Source: Paralvinella palmiformis
Taxonomy: Eukaryota; Annelida; Polychaeta; Terebellida; Alvinellidae
NCBI GenBank assembly: GCA_025642065.1
Contig: JAODUP010000715.1
Span: 31,001-95,000, forward strand
DNA: 64,000 nt
Direction of reading: 5' to 3'
Shown: positions 12,340-26,181 of the stretch, one piece after another
How positions within the stretch are numbered: the stretch's first letter is position 1
Layout: each line of letters begins with the position of its first letter
The notes under the pieces: model-generated
What the model saw: only the letters and a program-made list of their open reading frames with translations
The model's database searches: none
Told to the model about the DNA's origin: nothing
Made by a program: the position numbers and the translations under genes

Positions 12340-13482
12340 ATGGTTGTTATTATTACGAACACGGGTTATATTACACGTTGTTGAGAGTGGCTGTGTTATC
12401 TAATGATATGGTTGTTATTACGAACACGGGTTATATTACACGTTGTTGAGAGTGGCTGTGTTATCTAATGATATGGTTGTTATTACGAACACGTTGTTGA
12501 GAGTGGCTGTGTTATCTAATGATATGGTTGTTATTACGAACACGGGTTATATTACACGTTGTTGAGAGTGGCTGTGTTATCTAATGATATGGTTGTTATT
12601 ACGAACACGGGTTATATTACACGTTGTTGAGAGTGGCTGTGTTATCTAATGATATGGTTGTTATTACGAACACGTTGTTGAGAGTGGCTGTGTTATCTAA
12701 TGATATGGTTGTTATTACGAACACGGGTTATATTACACGTTGTTGAGAGTGGCTGTGTTATCTAATGATATGGTTGTTATTACAACACGGGTTATATTAC
12801 ACGTTGTTGAGAGTGGCTGTGTTATCTAATGATATGGTTGTTATTACGAACACGGGTTATATTACACGTTGTTGAGAGTGGCTGTGTTATCTAATGATAT
12901 GGTTGTTATTACGAACACGGGTTATATTACACGTTGTTGAGAGTGGCTGTGTTATCTAATGATATGGTTGTTATTATTACGAACACGGGTTATATTACAT
13001 GTTGTTGAGAGTGGCTGTGTTATCTAATGATATGGTTGTTATTACGAACACGGGTTATATTACACGTTGTTGAGAGTGGCTGTGTTATCTAATGATATGG
13101 TTGTTATTACGAACACGGGTTATATTACACGTTGTTGAGAGTGGCTGTGTTATCTAATGATATGGTTGTTATTACGAACACGGGTTATATTACACGTTGT
13201 TGAGAGTGGCTGTGTTATCTAATGATATGGTTGTTATTACGAACACGGGTTATATTACACGTTGTTGAGAGTGGCTGTGTTATCTAATGATATGGTTGTT
13301 ATTACGAACACGGGTTATATTACACGTTGTTGAGAGTGGCTGTGTTATCTAATGATATGGTTGTTATTATTACGAACACGGGTTATATTACATGTTGTTG
13401 AGAGTGGCTGTGTTATCTAATGATATGGTTGTTATTACGAACACGGGTTATATTACATGTTGTTGAGAGTGGCTGTGTTATC
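12340..13482 (+). repeat. 65-bp minisatellite, 18 copies
   Basis: The unit begins GTTATCTAATGATATGGTTG and includes ACGGGTTATATTACACG and GAGAGTGGCTGT. Copies 3 and 6 are 51-bp versions lacking GGGTTATATTACAC. Copies 1, 11 and 17 have an extra TTA, and copies 11, 17 and 18 have CATG in place of CACG. Other copies are almost identical. Confidence 0.95.
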
Positions 13483-14966
13483 CAGAACTGTTTAAATGTT
13501 GTTGGAGAAGCTCTTTCTTTGTTTCTTTTATGTAGCAGCAATCGATCACCAGATGACTAGAGAATGTTGCTGTTATTTCCTTCAGTGTTTCAGGATCAGT
13601 TTAGTAGGTGTGTGTGTGTGTGTGTGCGTGAGATAGAGAGAGAGGGGGGGGATAAAGACAACCTTTGAACAGCAAACCAGTTCATCGGAGGTTGACATTC
13701 ACGCTGAGTGCTCACTTGTAGTTGAGTGCACCGAGGCTTATGCTTGGCTAAAAGAAGCCAGCCAAGTATCTAACAGGAAAAACTAAACTTCTAATTATAC
13801 AAACTGTCTACAATTCTCTTATTTATGGTACACGTTAGAGTTTTACATAAACATATGGATGACTGTATAAAATATTACAAATTTATAAATAGGCAAAAAG
13901 GTGATACATATTGAATAAAGAAATGGCTCTTTGGTACATAGAAATGGCTTACAGTAGTACACTGGGTGTATCTGATTTTGTATTAATATCATGAACTGGG
14001 GTGACTACCCTGGACCCCGGATTTGCCAGGCCCTTCCAGGTCCAGCTTTCTTATTCTAATTATGCGCGCGTGTGGGGCGGGATTCACTGGCTGAGTTGCG
14101 CCAGGGTTCTTAAAATGTGAGATTTAAGCCTCTGCTTGAAAGATCTGTTTACACATGTTGCTCTCCTGATGTATGACATGGCGACAATAGAGCCGATTTT
14201 TTATGGTAGGGTTGGTTCACTCATGACCTATGGATAAATGCTAGCTTGCAAAATGGCGTATGTGAATCTCGCTACCGAACTGTCGTAGCTCGCTATACAT
14301 CTTAAATGTACATTATAAATTTGTTATGCTGCTGCTGATAATAATAATAATGGTCATCATTAGTCCTAATGGAATCTTCGGCTACAGACTAAATTCCTGT
14401 AAAAAGAGTATAAAAAACCCTCGACAAGAAACAGCCATCAGACGTAAGTAGTAAGGGCAAAATAGCTTCATTGTCACTTGCCTTCTTTACTTGCTAATCC
14501 ATTCCTGGAGCTTTCTCAACCAGTGATGATGTTGCTGTGCCATACTTTGTTGGAGAGAGCGAGAGAGTCACGTAACAGAATTTTGTTCGACTGGTTTTCT
14601 GGTGAAGTCTTGCGCGTGATTAAGGAACGTTGAAAGTATGAACCGAAGAAATCTTTATGCTGATGTTAATGCTGTACGTTCAGCTTGTTAATGTTGCTCA
14701 TTTCATTTATCAAACTTCATTCGTCGGCTTTGTCCAGTTTTAGATCAGTAGCGAAATTGGCCAACAGAAAATGCCTTTAAATGGTTTTTCAGCGACCCAG
14801 CTCCCCCAACCAGTCTGCTAGTCAAAGACTATATTGCATGCACGTGGTGATGGGATATGTATATTGTTTACTAGTCCTGCCATCAGGTACCAAGCATGGT
14901 CTGAAAGTTTGGTCTGAAAAGAGACGAGCATCTCGCCGAGCTGTGTCTATATAATCGGTTGGCTAA

Positions 14967-15070
14967 TATGACGGCCTGTATTACACCGTGGACACGTTAT
15001 CTGACGGGCATCACTCAGTATGACGGCCTGTATTACACCGTGGACACGTTATCTGACGGGCATCACTCAG
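14967..15070 (+). repeat. Perfect 52-bp tandem duplication
   Basis: Positions 14967-15018 repeat exactly at 15019-15070, starting TATGACGGCCTGTATTACAC and ending GGCATCACTCAG. Recent duplication. Confidence 0.9.
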
Positions 15071-16392
15071 TCCAGTCAGGGAGAGAATAAGTGATCGGAC
15101 ACTCCGATGTCAATGTCCACACAGCTATTCTATTTCGGAGTCAGTGAAGTAGTGAGGAAGACGTTGACTGATTTTTTTCTTTTTCGGGTATCCTAAGCCA
15201 CGTTGATGTGTTGACGATTAGTGGCGTTCATAAAATGTTCACGTGTTATTTAATTGAACGTGTTTATATTTTATAAAGAACCAAGTTTCTATCAATCTAG
15301 TAGAGTTCGTCTTCGCTGTGTGTTCGTTTTACGTGTATGTAATTATCTTTGTGACGGAAAGGTGCACCGTTTATAACGTTTCTGTTTTGTCCCCATACTT
15401 ACTACTACAGATGAATCTAAGCGCACATTCATAAACCTGTCTTAATCAGCACATTTGGGACCACGTCAGATTGTCTTCTAAGACAGGTTGTTGTCTATAG
15501 TGGCCCTTCAATCTAATACCGAGGAAGGCTAAGAAATTAAAGATAATGGTTTTAGTAGTTTTGTAGAAGTTTTATATCTTCTGGGAATAGTATTCTAAGA
15601 GATTAAATTGCCCATTTTTGCTGATATTTGGTTAATCCGTATGCAAGCACGCGCGCATACACACACGGGTGCACACACACATACATGCACGCTCTCAATC
15701 AATTACTCACTCACCCACTCACTCACTAACCCTGGTCGTGTGAAGGTTCACAAATATGTTGGCCTATGTCATAGCTAAGATATCAAATTGCGCAACCAGT
15801 TACGTCTATGTTATGTTTGCAGCCGCAACTCATATTCCAGAGACGGACCCGATCCAGAATGCTCTAATCTGAAATCCCTGTATTCACCAGACCGTGATAC
15901 CACGAACAGGGACCCCTTTCCACCTAACCTTTTTATCTTATTACCACCTGTGCTGCTAAAGAGGATCACACTTCCGAAATAATGTCCACGAATTTCCTTT
16001 ACAAAATATTCCAACATTTCCACTGTCCATTATCTAGCCGAGTCATTGAGGGAATTTCCACCTTTGGGTGATTTGGTTTGACATATTTCGTGAACGCCGT
16101 TTGTTCAGATGAATCAAATGCCTTTGCCTGATACGCGACGTATTATTGTAGTGAGTGACGCAGAAGAACACATACCGACCAACCATAAGTTAACTGACGA
16201 CGTGGGTCTCATTATGTCATCCTGCATGTCGTAAAAGGCTATTGATAAGAGATGACATTAAATACATTTTCAGTGTTGATATGTGGCTAAGTCTTACTCC
16301 ATTGTCTGTTGGCAATTTTGTCTGTTCTTTCTACTCATTCCAGATATCTAGGTCACTGGGATCCAGACCTAAGCCTCTTGGAGCTTAGGTTA

Positions 16393-16395
<3 letters not shown>

Positions 16396-16442
<47 letters not shown>
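16396..16442 (+). repeat. (TA)n(CA)n microsatellite
   Basis: An alternating TA run merges into CA repeats, just upstream of the CpG-rich segment. Confidence 0.95.
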
Positions 16443-16539
16443 GGCACAAAGCACGGAGAATGTTTCATCCATCGTTTCTTGATTTGACAAAAGACTCATT
16501 TAATATACACAAATATTAATTATTGGACGGGATAATGTA

Positions 16540-16940
16540 AAAACTCCAGCCGGGCGCCGGTTGTTTTGTTATTTTGTTTAGTCCTGTCAGGTCATCATCG
16601 ACAGCTCGTCGCGCAGACTGATTACGACTTCCCGAACCAGAACCACCTCAGCATGTTTGAAGTAAATTAACCGCAATTGATTCCTCACCCGCTTGCCACC
16701 ACCGCCGTCCGTCTCATTGAATTGTCCGGTGGAAATTCCGGAACACGTCCCGAGCTTCTCGTCGTCTGGCGCTGGCAGGGCATTGATCATTTTCGAGTTC
16801 ACCGATTGTTTTAACGCGAGCCAATCGTGGCAGCGCCCGAGGCTAGCCCCACAGCGGGGCCTTCCGCCTGAAAACGGCCCCATCGTGGCTGGCGGTGGAA
16901 GGAAGTTGTATTTAATAGAAGCCGGCAGGTTTTATCCCGT
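16540..16940. promoter_or_regulatory. CpG-rich island in the 33-kb intron, candidate regulatory element
   Basis: By eye there are roughly 35-40 CpG dinucleotides in 400 bp (for example GCCGGGCGCCGG, CTCGTCGCGCAG and TTAACGCGAGCC) in an otherwise AT-rich, CpG-poor intron. Open frames of 92-98 codons on both strands across it resemble no known protein. Known: in animals with gene-body methylation, CpG-rich unmethylated spots inside genes often mark promoters or enhancers. A promoter or enhancer role here is inference. It could also be an exon of an unrecognised gene. Confidence 0.45.
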
Positions 16941-18436
16941 TTGGTATTCTTACGGCACTTGTTCAACTTGAGCCATTTCGTGGCGTTTATTATTTTATTA
17001 GAGATGTTATTGATGTTCTCATCCGTGTTTTCAGTTCAGTTCTTTAAATTGGAATATTTCTATTTAAACAGTATTCTGTTCAAATGGCTGACAATATTGC
17101 ATTATGGGAATCTGTTTATCCTTTCAATATGTGGGTTTACCTGCACACCATCACCAATATGCAGGTTTTGGACAATTAGCATGCATTAGACAGTTATAAG
17201 CGCTTCTCATACCTGCCACAGACAGCAGTGCTGCTTTTGTTACCCACCGCCTGCCATAGATAGTAGTAGCCTAGTAGTACACCTTTTCTATCTGTTCCTG
17301 TTTTATATTATAGGTAATATTGTTGCTCTCAGTACCTGTCTTGTACAGATAGTGATGATATTTATTTTTGTTGTGTTTGATAGCTTTTGTCGAGACATCT
17401 TCACGTAAACTTAACAAGACAATAAACAGACGTCAGTATCTCTCTGTTTAACTAATATAAACTTGTATAAGATAAGCTGATGTTATTGTTAAAATCACTC
17501 AACCTAGTCTTGTATTGTCACACACATTAACATTACTTTAGATTGTCTGAACCAATAACGTCCTGTATTGTTAAAGTCATTGATATTGTCTTTATTTAGA
17601 AAGACCGTTTGAATATTCTCAGTAATTGTTTATATATTGCATTAAGCCATACACACGCACACAGTCATTGTTCCAGTTTTTGTACAAAGACTTATCGTCC
17701 GGGACCAGTTCACGTTGTCTCGTGTCATCTAAACCCATTAATATGGCCTTGTATTTGCCCGAGCCATTCATCGCGTCTATCTAATGCCATCCGAGTGATT
17801 TCCCTCCCCACTGTCTTGACCTTGCTCATAACAATACTATTGGCTATCATTTTCTCTTCGTCTCTCCTACGATCTTACGCCGACCAATGGCCAGAAGAGC
17901 TCCGATCGGCTTACTAAATCAGTGTTATTACTGAGTAATCTAGTTTCAGGCCTGTGGTTACCACATTTACCATACGATAGCCGGCCTATCATTTCGTTAC
18001 ATATGCCGTCGGTACTCCGTTCTGACAGCCCAGTTACTTTACTCGTATGTGCCGCTATGCCAGTGATATGGTAAATACGTTAGGCCTGGTTACGGAGTAC
18101 ATCTCCCCCTCCTTGTCCCATCCCATTGACTAATATAGAGTATCTCAACTCAGTCGCCGAGGGAGACTTATTGGCTCTTTGGTTGACGGAATCTTTCGGC
18201 TTACGGGGAGAACATATGGCATTCATAAGCACGTTTTGCTCGACTCTGGCTGTCTATGTGGGAGTGTCATCTGTTAAACTGTGGGATGTGGTCAGCACCT
18301 ATTGACTTTATATCAGTATGACACTCGGGATATTGGAGATATACTGATCCCGATCAGTGGGAGGGATTGGTATTATTCTGGTTTCGCAATTGGTAATGCA
18401 TTGCGTTGTAAAGTCTCGCTATTGACAGTATCAGTA

Positions 18437-18479
<43 letters not shown>

Positions 18480-18492
18480 GTGTGTGTGTGTA
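18437..18492 (+). repeat. (TA)n(GT)n microsatellite
   Basis: About 40 bp of TA followed by a short GT run. Confidence 0.95.
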
Positions 18493-20043
18493 TGATGTTT
18501 CATTCATCATCGTTTTGTTTACTAAGGGAGTAGACTTTTGGATATACATCCGTAATTAGAAGAAAAAACAAAACATTTCATTGACAGGTGATGCCGGGAA
18601 GAGACACATTTGGCCAATAATAATAATAATATGCTGGCCAACTGGATACCGAAATACCGATAGATGGTGTGATCGGGGGTCATCAGATAAGGTGTCTCTA
18701 TGATCCAGCTCATTTGTTCACCTCACATAAGTGATGAATGATTGACATCTTCGATGTGTTGTATCTCGTCCGAAGTCATAGTACATGATGTGCCACACAT
18801 GATCTTGTTATCCCCCCACCCCCCATCTCATGTCAAAAGAGGCGACTAAAAGGACCTTACTCATTCACTCATATTGTTACGGTCATATTACACAACTGTA
18901 CAGCGTTGATAACCTCACAACATGTGTGAGCCGTGCTGTGAAGTCTAGATGTTGACATATGGCATATAGTTAGGGGGCGCCACATGTTTTTTGTTCTGAT
19001 ATGAGTGTACGTTAATAGCCTCACAGTAATATAAATACTGACGTGAACCGCGTATTGCTGTGTGGGTACCATCAGCTATTCATCATGTCATCCTGTTTGT
19101 GCACGCGCGGGCTTCTGTGTATGTATGAGAGAGAGAGAGTGTGTGCGCGTGCGTGATGAGTTGAATGTCAGTTACTAAAAAATAAGCCACCAACAAACAA
19201 GAGAAATTGTGATTATGAGATATGGATGATTTATTAGTGACTAATCCAGGATAATGACTATTTATACTAGCATTTCATACTAAAGATGTACATGCATAAT
19301 GGTTGACTAGTGTGTATGTGTGTCCGCGTGTATGCGCGCACGAGGGTGAGTATGTGTGCAGCATATATTGGTTTGTGATGTTTTAAGGGAACCGCTTGTT
19401 GCTAATGACATCCACTATAAATAATAAACCACATCCGTAAGTCATAATATTATACATTAACAGTTCTATCTTCTGTAGCCTTATCTAGGTCAATTAGCTG
19501 GTAATAAAGTAATGGTATAATATTAATATTGTACTTGGCTATACCTTATACAGTAGACACTAGACAGGCCTTTAATGTTTTTAAACTAGTTTGTATATGA
19601 GATACATCACTTAAGGGGAAGGGATGCAAATATTATATTGTACACTGTACATAGTGTGGTGGGGGGAGAAAAACAATTTACGTATATTAATGCTTTTTAT
19701 ATGTTTGTATGCAGCAAATAATTCACGTTTGGACGCAACTGAGTGTATTATTTTCTTGGTTAAAGGCAAATACATATATCAGATTAAAGCGCAATAATAA
19801 TAAGTTGAATGACTTCCCGACCATTGAGGAAATATCGTTGATAATTAATTCCGAATAAGGTCAGTCAAAGGTTGGTGTGTTCATTTTTTTAACAAAGAGC
19901 TTCTTGGTTGCGATCAACACAGATATTAATGTTATGGTTGGTGTTTTGAAAGGGAATGGGAGTTATAAACACAAATTAACAGAACTCTTAATGCATACGT
20001 TTACTGGTTAATTTGTCTTCTTATGTATTGGGGTTATTAAACA

Positions 20044-20194
20044 GTGAGGACGTCTTTGTAGTCCATCTGATAGCACATGAGTCTAGAACCCAGGCGGGTT
20101 ATGTTTGAAAGTTGTTTCATCCTTAGCGTGACTCTATTATCTTCAGACGTTGCCCGGCCGATTTTGCCTATAAAGAAAAGTGGCTGCAAAATGG
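20044..20194 (+). mobile_element. Worn tRNA-headed SINE, family A
   Basis: Retains TTTGTAGTCCATCTGATAGC in the head, GTTGTTTCATCC in the body and GCCCGGCCGATTTTGCCTA near the end, in the same order as the 8902 copy, but box B is damaged. Divergence suggests an old copy. Confidence 0.5.
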
Positions 20195-20869
20195 TGACAC
20201 TCTTTTAAATATTTATTTAACAATAAAGAAGGGTTTGAGTATTATTTATATAGTAAAGGGTGTTCTTGTGACATTGCGTGCCTACTTTTCTATTCAGTTC
20301 ATTTAACTTGGTCAGAGGTCATTTACTATGGGTTAGATGCACTAAATGAAATTACTATTTAGAAACAGAATGGTCCCCCTAGTTCACTATGACACCAGTT
20401 TGTACAAGTTCTTTTAGCAGATAGCGTTCAGATTTACAGATTTCACGACGAATTAATTTTTAATCCGTACTGTGTGGTGCAATGGGACGTGCGTTCATGT
20501 ATGCATGGATGGATTCATGCGCACACATCACCGATCGTTTTCATACATCCATGCACACACGCTCGCAGACACGCGTACGTCCGGCGTATATGTACACGTC
20601 ATGTTTTCCCGTATCTGTGACGTCTGTCAATGTTTTATATGATGGGCTAGCTATATGATATAATATATACTTGACAACTATTGTCTGTACTATTGGGGCA
20701 GGCCGGGACCCGTCTGTTTCACTTTACTCACTTAGAGGTTTTGCATCCGTCATCTCTATACCGCTTGGCAATGCGAGACCATAAAATATGTTAAGATCTG
20801 GGATGGGATAGTTTATGTTTGTATGGGGTCGGTGTCTGGTTGGCGTGTATATATATATATATATATACC

Positions 20870-21340
20870 GTGCTCAAAAAGTCAAGGCTCAGTTGGCCTG
20901 GATTGACTGGATCCGAGGAAATTCAATTTGGGATTTTCCTTCGCTGATTCAATTTTTTACCAGCGGCATTTGCAATCCGATTCGCCGAGCGCATTTCTTA
21001 CTGTGCGCTACAGCTGGTGTTTGTGTGTGTGTCTGTGTGTGCATCAGGCTATATGTGTTTAACATTTGTTTGTGTGTTTTTCTATCAGACTAATACAATC
21101 ATCAACTATTTTTACATCGAAAGCTGAATTAAAACCCCCCAAAAGGCCCAAATATATAATTTGGTCGGCAGACAGAATCATGTTTATGGCGAAGGTGATT
21201 GAACGTGATCGAAACGGATTGAATGATTCAACGAGCTTTAAATAAGCATCTGGCTGTTTCTCATCGGCGTTGAATAAGTTCAATGTATATTTGTTTCACC
21301 GCTGTTCCGTTTACTTTATTGTAGACCAATCATATATTAT
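20870..21340. promoter_or_regulatory. Unique block around 21 kb, candidate conserved element
   Basis: Non-repetitive stretch with a near-palindrome CCAAATATATAATTTGG at about 21147, repeated GATTGAA words and moderate CpG content. It contrasts with the simple-repeat-rich surroundings. No coding signal was recognised. A regulatory role is only a guess from composition. Confidence 0.2.
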
Positions 21341-22660
21341 AGCCGTAGTAAGACGACATCTTTGGTTGTGATTTGGTTGGCCTTTAATGATGAAATATAA
21401 ACCCTCAAATCTTGCTTTGCTCCTGTGTCCACGTATTGTTACAAATAGTATTGATTGATGTGTGTATGCGCACTCGCACGTATATGTACGCACGCACACA
21501 TAAAAAGAAGTGTTTTCCGTCACGAACGAGTTTGCTAGAAGTACATAACGTAAAGCAATGTGCCAGGTTTATCCTTGTTCTGTTTGTTTATTGTGCTGTG
21601 GGTTATTGTGCTCGGTGCTGTGGTGGTGGTTTATGGTGGTTCCGGTGCTGTGGATTATGGTGATTTTGGTGCTCTGTATCTGTAGTGTTTTATGCCCCGT
21701 CGGTAATTCGTGTGTGTGGGTAGTTTGTGGGTGTTCTTGTGTGCAGGCTGTTTGTGTCTACGAAATCCAGTGTTATATGTATGTGGGGAATCGTGCATTA
21801 TTTATCTGTAAATAGTTCAGTGGAGTATATCTGTGGGCAATCCTGTTCCGTGTTAAGGCGCGCAAATACGCCACTTTCTATATGTCGACAATCTAATGTT
21901 GTGTCCGTGTGGGCAATTCTGCACCCTATGTCTGTAAGCCCTCCACTGCGTGTTTCTGTGGGGAGTCTTAGCTGTTTTTGTTCCAGTGGGCAATCCTGTG
22001 TTGTCTCTGCCCAGATTATAGACACTGGACTCTCTCAGCGTGTTGTGTAATGTAGACGTCCCCAGTGGCTCCATCTCCTTTGTCTATACCTGGAGCTGGC
22101 GTAGAGAGCTATTGTTTGCTTTATTGCTATAATACAGTGTTCTGGAGACACATTGACGGGGCCTCGGGCGTCCTTGTCTTATATATTCTGGTCCTCTATC
22201 ACGGGTTAGATTTGGTTACTAGGACAGGCTCACTGAACTGGGGCTTTAATACGGTGTATGTGTGTGCCTGTGTACGTTGTTATATTACATCATTTACAAC
22301 GGACAGACTTCAGGGGCCATACGAAGTTTTGAAGAGTGCACAAGGTTCACTGAAACCCCTGTTGTTGTGCTATAGCAGTGTGTGAAATGACCGGCACAGA
22401 AGAGTAACAATCATGAACACATACTTGTGGGGGGAGGAAGGGAGCTTTTCGTACTCAGACGTTTAGACTCTCATCTATGTCTATCTCTCCCTCTGGTCTC
22501 TCTCTTTAGTTGGTCAATATCTAAGATGTTCACTTGACGCTGAAATATCTTCACTTTATGCATTGTATTGTCTACACCTACGCACATCTATCCATCTGTC
22601 TATTTGCATTCTCAGCCAGTACTAATAGATGTACCGAGGAAGATTAGTTTGTTTATAGTC

Positions 22661-24363
22661 ATGAGTACATAACTGTATAATGTGGATGTGAGAACATAAC
22701 ATTATTACCTGGCCATGAGGACGTAACATTATAACCTGGCCATGAGGACATAAAGCTATACCATGAAGACATAACATTATAATCTGGACATGGGGACATA
22801 ACATTATAATCTGGACATGGGGACGTAATTTTATAATCTGGCCATGAGAAAATAACATTATAATCTGGCCATGAGAACAACATTATAATCTGGCCATGAG
22901 AACATAACATTATAATCTGGACATGGGGACATAACATTATAATCTGGACATGGGGACATAACATTATAATCTGGACATGGGGACGTAACATTATAATCTG
23001 GCCATGAGAACAACATTATAATCTGGCCATGAGAACATAACATTATAATCTGGACATGGGGACATAACATTATAATCTGGCCATGAGAACAACATTATAA
23101 TCTGGCCATGAGAACATAACATTATAATCTGGACATGGGGATGTAATTTTATAATCTGGCCATGAGAACATAACATTATAATCTGGACATGGGGATGTAA
23201 TTTTATAATCTGGCCATGAGAACATAACATTATAATCTGGCCATGAGAACAACATTATAATCTGGCCATGCAAACATAACATTATAATCTGGCCATGAGA
23301 ACATAACATTATAATCTGGCCATGAGAGCATAACATTATAATATGGCCATGAGAACATAACATTATAATCTGGCCATCAGAACAACATTATAATATGGCA
23401 TGAAAACATAACATTATAATCTGGCCATGAGAACATAACATTATAATCTGGCCATGAGAACATAACATTATAATATGGCCATGAGAACATAACATTATAA
23501 TCTGGCCATGCAGAACATAACATTATAATATGGCCATGAGAACATAACATTATAATCTGGCCATGAAAACATAACATTATAATCTGGCCGTGAGAACACA
23601 ACATTATAATATGGCCATGAGAACAACATTATAATACTGGCCATGAGAACATAACATTATAATATGGCCATGAGAACATAACATTATAATATGGCCATGA
23701 AAACATAACATTATAATCTGGCCATGAGAACACAGCATTATAATATGGCCATGAAAACATAACATTATAATCTGGCCATGAGAACATAACATTATAATCT
23801 GGCCATGAGAACATAACATTATAATATGGCCATGAGAACATAACATTATAATCTGGCCATGAGAACACAGCATTATAATATGGCCATGAAAACATAACAT
23901 TATAATCTGGCCATAGAACAACATTATAATATGGCCATGAAAACATAACATTATAATCTGGCCATAAGAACATAACATTATAATATGGCCATGAGAACAT
24001 AACATTATAATATGGCCATGAGAACATAACATTATAATCTGGCCATCAGAACACAGCATTATAATATGGCCATGAGAACACAACATTATAATATGGCCAT
24101 GAGAACACAACATTATAATATGGCCATGTAAACATAACATTATAATATGGCCATGAGAACATAACATTATAATATGGCCATGAGAACATAACAGTATAAT
24201 ATGGCCATGAAAACGTAACATTATAATCTGGCCATGAGAACATAACATTATAATATGACAATGAAAACATAACACTATAATATGGCAATGAGAACATAAC
24301 ATTAAAAAATGGGCATGAGAACGTAACGTTATAATATGGCCATGAGAACATAACATAATATTT
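22661..24363 (+). repeat. 27-bp satellite array, about 1.7 kb
   Basis: The unit is about ATAACATTATAATCTGGCCA followed by TGAGAAC; some units are 24 bp. Roughly 60 copies. Two unit types dominate: CTGGACATGGGGAC mainly in the first third and ATGGCCATGAGAAC in the rest. Because 27 and 24 are multiples of three and one - strand frame has no stop, the array shows open frames of up to 250 codons (9-residue period MLCSHGHII). These are artefacts. Confidence 0.95.
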
Positions 24364-24790
24364 TATAATCAGACCATTGTTTTGTGGTTGTAAGACTTGT
24401 TGTGATATTAAAACCCAGTGTTGCTTGTGGTATGTTTAATGTGCTGTCATTCAGTGGCTTCGACTTGATCACCTGATTTTCATTGGATTAACCCATAACC
24501 ATATGTGGTGCCGAGTAGAAAGAAACACTCACTCACTCACTCAACAAGAGATATGGTAAGAATCCACCTATAACCTGGCATGGTGTCATATAAGGTGTAC
24601 TGGGTTTATATCTTGTTTGATAACGGTCAGTCATTGGGTGACAATAATAAAATATATTTCTCCCCCCCCCCCTCTCTCTCTGTTGCTGTAAGCATTCTAT
24701 ATCATTGTCACCACTAACTCCAGGTCAAGTACAGAGGTCCTCACCGGGCTTTGTTAGCTACTGGAAACTGCCTATTATAAAGGCTCGGGG

Positions 24791-24791
<1 letters not shown>

Positions 24792-24828
<37 letters not shown>
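24792..24828 (+). repeat. (TA)n microsatellite
   Basis: Pure TA alternation. Confidence 0.95.
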
Positions 24829-24830
<2 letters not shown>

Positions 24831-25174
24831 GACATGACATCGATTATCATTATTTGGAGAATTAGACAAAAAGAACAGATTGTTAAAAAGCCAAAATAAG
24901 CCAGTTTTTACTATTCATCATCGTTAAACGTGCACACAATTTCACAGACTTGCGTTGAATTCAGGAGCACTATGGGATGCAATCTTGATCGCACGTACTG
25001 TAAAATATGGATGACTGTTAAACTGATCCATGCTGAGATTACACGTCTGGGTACATGGTGTCGCCATTACTTCCTGTTGCACACCGGTGATAGATCGCAT
25101 ACAGCCGGCACCTTTCCTAGATCCAGACCGGATGTCGGGCTTCGATATGATGACATCCGGATGCGCCGTTAATC

Positions 25175-25175
<1 letters not shown>

Positions 25176-25209
<34 letters not shown>
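25176..25209 (+). repeat. (TA)n microsatellite
   Basis: Pure TA alternation. Confidence 0.95.
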
Positions 25210-25212
<3 letters not shown>

Positions 25213-25761
25213 GCTCCAGATGGCGACGTTGATATCCAGGAAGCAGATTCAGTAGGAATTCCTGACAGATGATAGGAGATCAGGAAATGACGTCCGGATA
25301 GATGTGATATGAAGTTTGTTTGACGTCCGGACAAGATGGTTATGTCCGAGAAAGATGATACCTTGGATTATTTCACGTCAGTTACCTATCATTTATCTGT
25401 TTGACGCTGATCTTATTTGTCTAACTTTTTATTACATTATTTCGTTTCTTTTATTACGACTCCAAATGATGAAGAAATAGGAGATTGTTATTTACACGGA
25501 AAATAAATATTAATATACATACACTGATTATGGAATGTTATAACAACAATGTTTATATTATACTCTGTTATGCCGTCTTCTAACAAAGCTGGATTTGAGT
25601 GAGCGTAGGATAATTAGTATTTATTAATATTTTATCAAATGGAATTTGTTCTTTATTAAGTGGCATTTTATCTTAGCTGTATGGTCACATGAGGCTTCCC
25701 TACTTACCATCTATTAAATCTTTAACAAACAATATTATAATATATTATATTTATAATATGT

Positions 25762-26083
25762 GATAATAATAATAATACATGACGCTTATATAGCGCCCTA
25801 TCCAGTTATATAGCTGCTCTAAGGCGCTTTATAGTTTTATTATCCCTGACTCAGGCATGTTTCGATGCAGCACGTCTCAACTCCCAATGAAGCATACAAT
25901 GCATGCTGCTATTATAGGCGCAAAGGGTTACTCAGACACACATAGCCATCACGTCCTGTCAGGTTCTCATTTCTGGTTATGTGAACCAGTCGTCACGTGA
26001 GAACATCGCAGCTCCGGAACCTCGAATCTCGAACCCCAGGTTACCAATCCTACAATCTAACCATTAAACTGCCTCATCATGAC
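25762..26083 (-). mobile_element. tRNA-headed SINE, family D, with GCGC..TATTATT tail
   Basis: On the - strand the head reads GAGGCAGTTTAATGGTTAGA (box A-like) with box B GGGGTTCGAGATTCG. After a unique body comes TAAAGCGCCTTAGAGCAGC, then GGGCGCTATATAAGCGTC and a (ATT)n tail. This kind of 3' end is common in LINE-mobilised invertebrate SINEs. No target duplication could be defined. Confidence 0.7.
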
Positions 26084-26132
26084 TAGACAAATTTACCTTT
26101 TTAATGTATATGTTACGAGGTCTGACCATTGG

Positions 26133-26136
<4 letters not shown>

Positions 26137-26178
<42 letters not shown>
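26137..26178 (+). repeat. (TA)n microsatellite split by the hAT insertion
   Basis: TA repeats end exactly at the left TIR; TATATGTGTGCG resumes after the right TIR at 27146. Confidence 0.95.

Positions 26179-26181
<3 letters not shown>

Noticed and set aside
16587..16971. 92- to 98-codon frames on both strands in the CpG island
   Set aside because: Open on both strands because of high GC; no recognised domain and no clear splice sites. Kept only as a regulatory candidate.
23604..24356. 250-codon open frame on the - strand, the longest in the window
   Set aside because: It is the 27-bp satellite read in its stop-free frame (period MLCSHGHII); overlapping frames of the same array are also open and nothing suggests a promoter or splice context.
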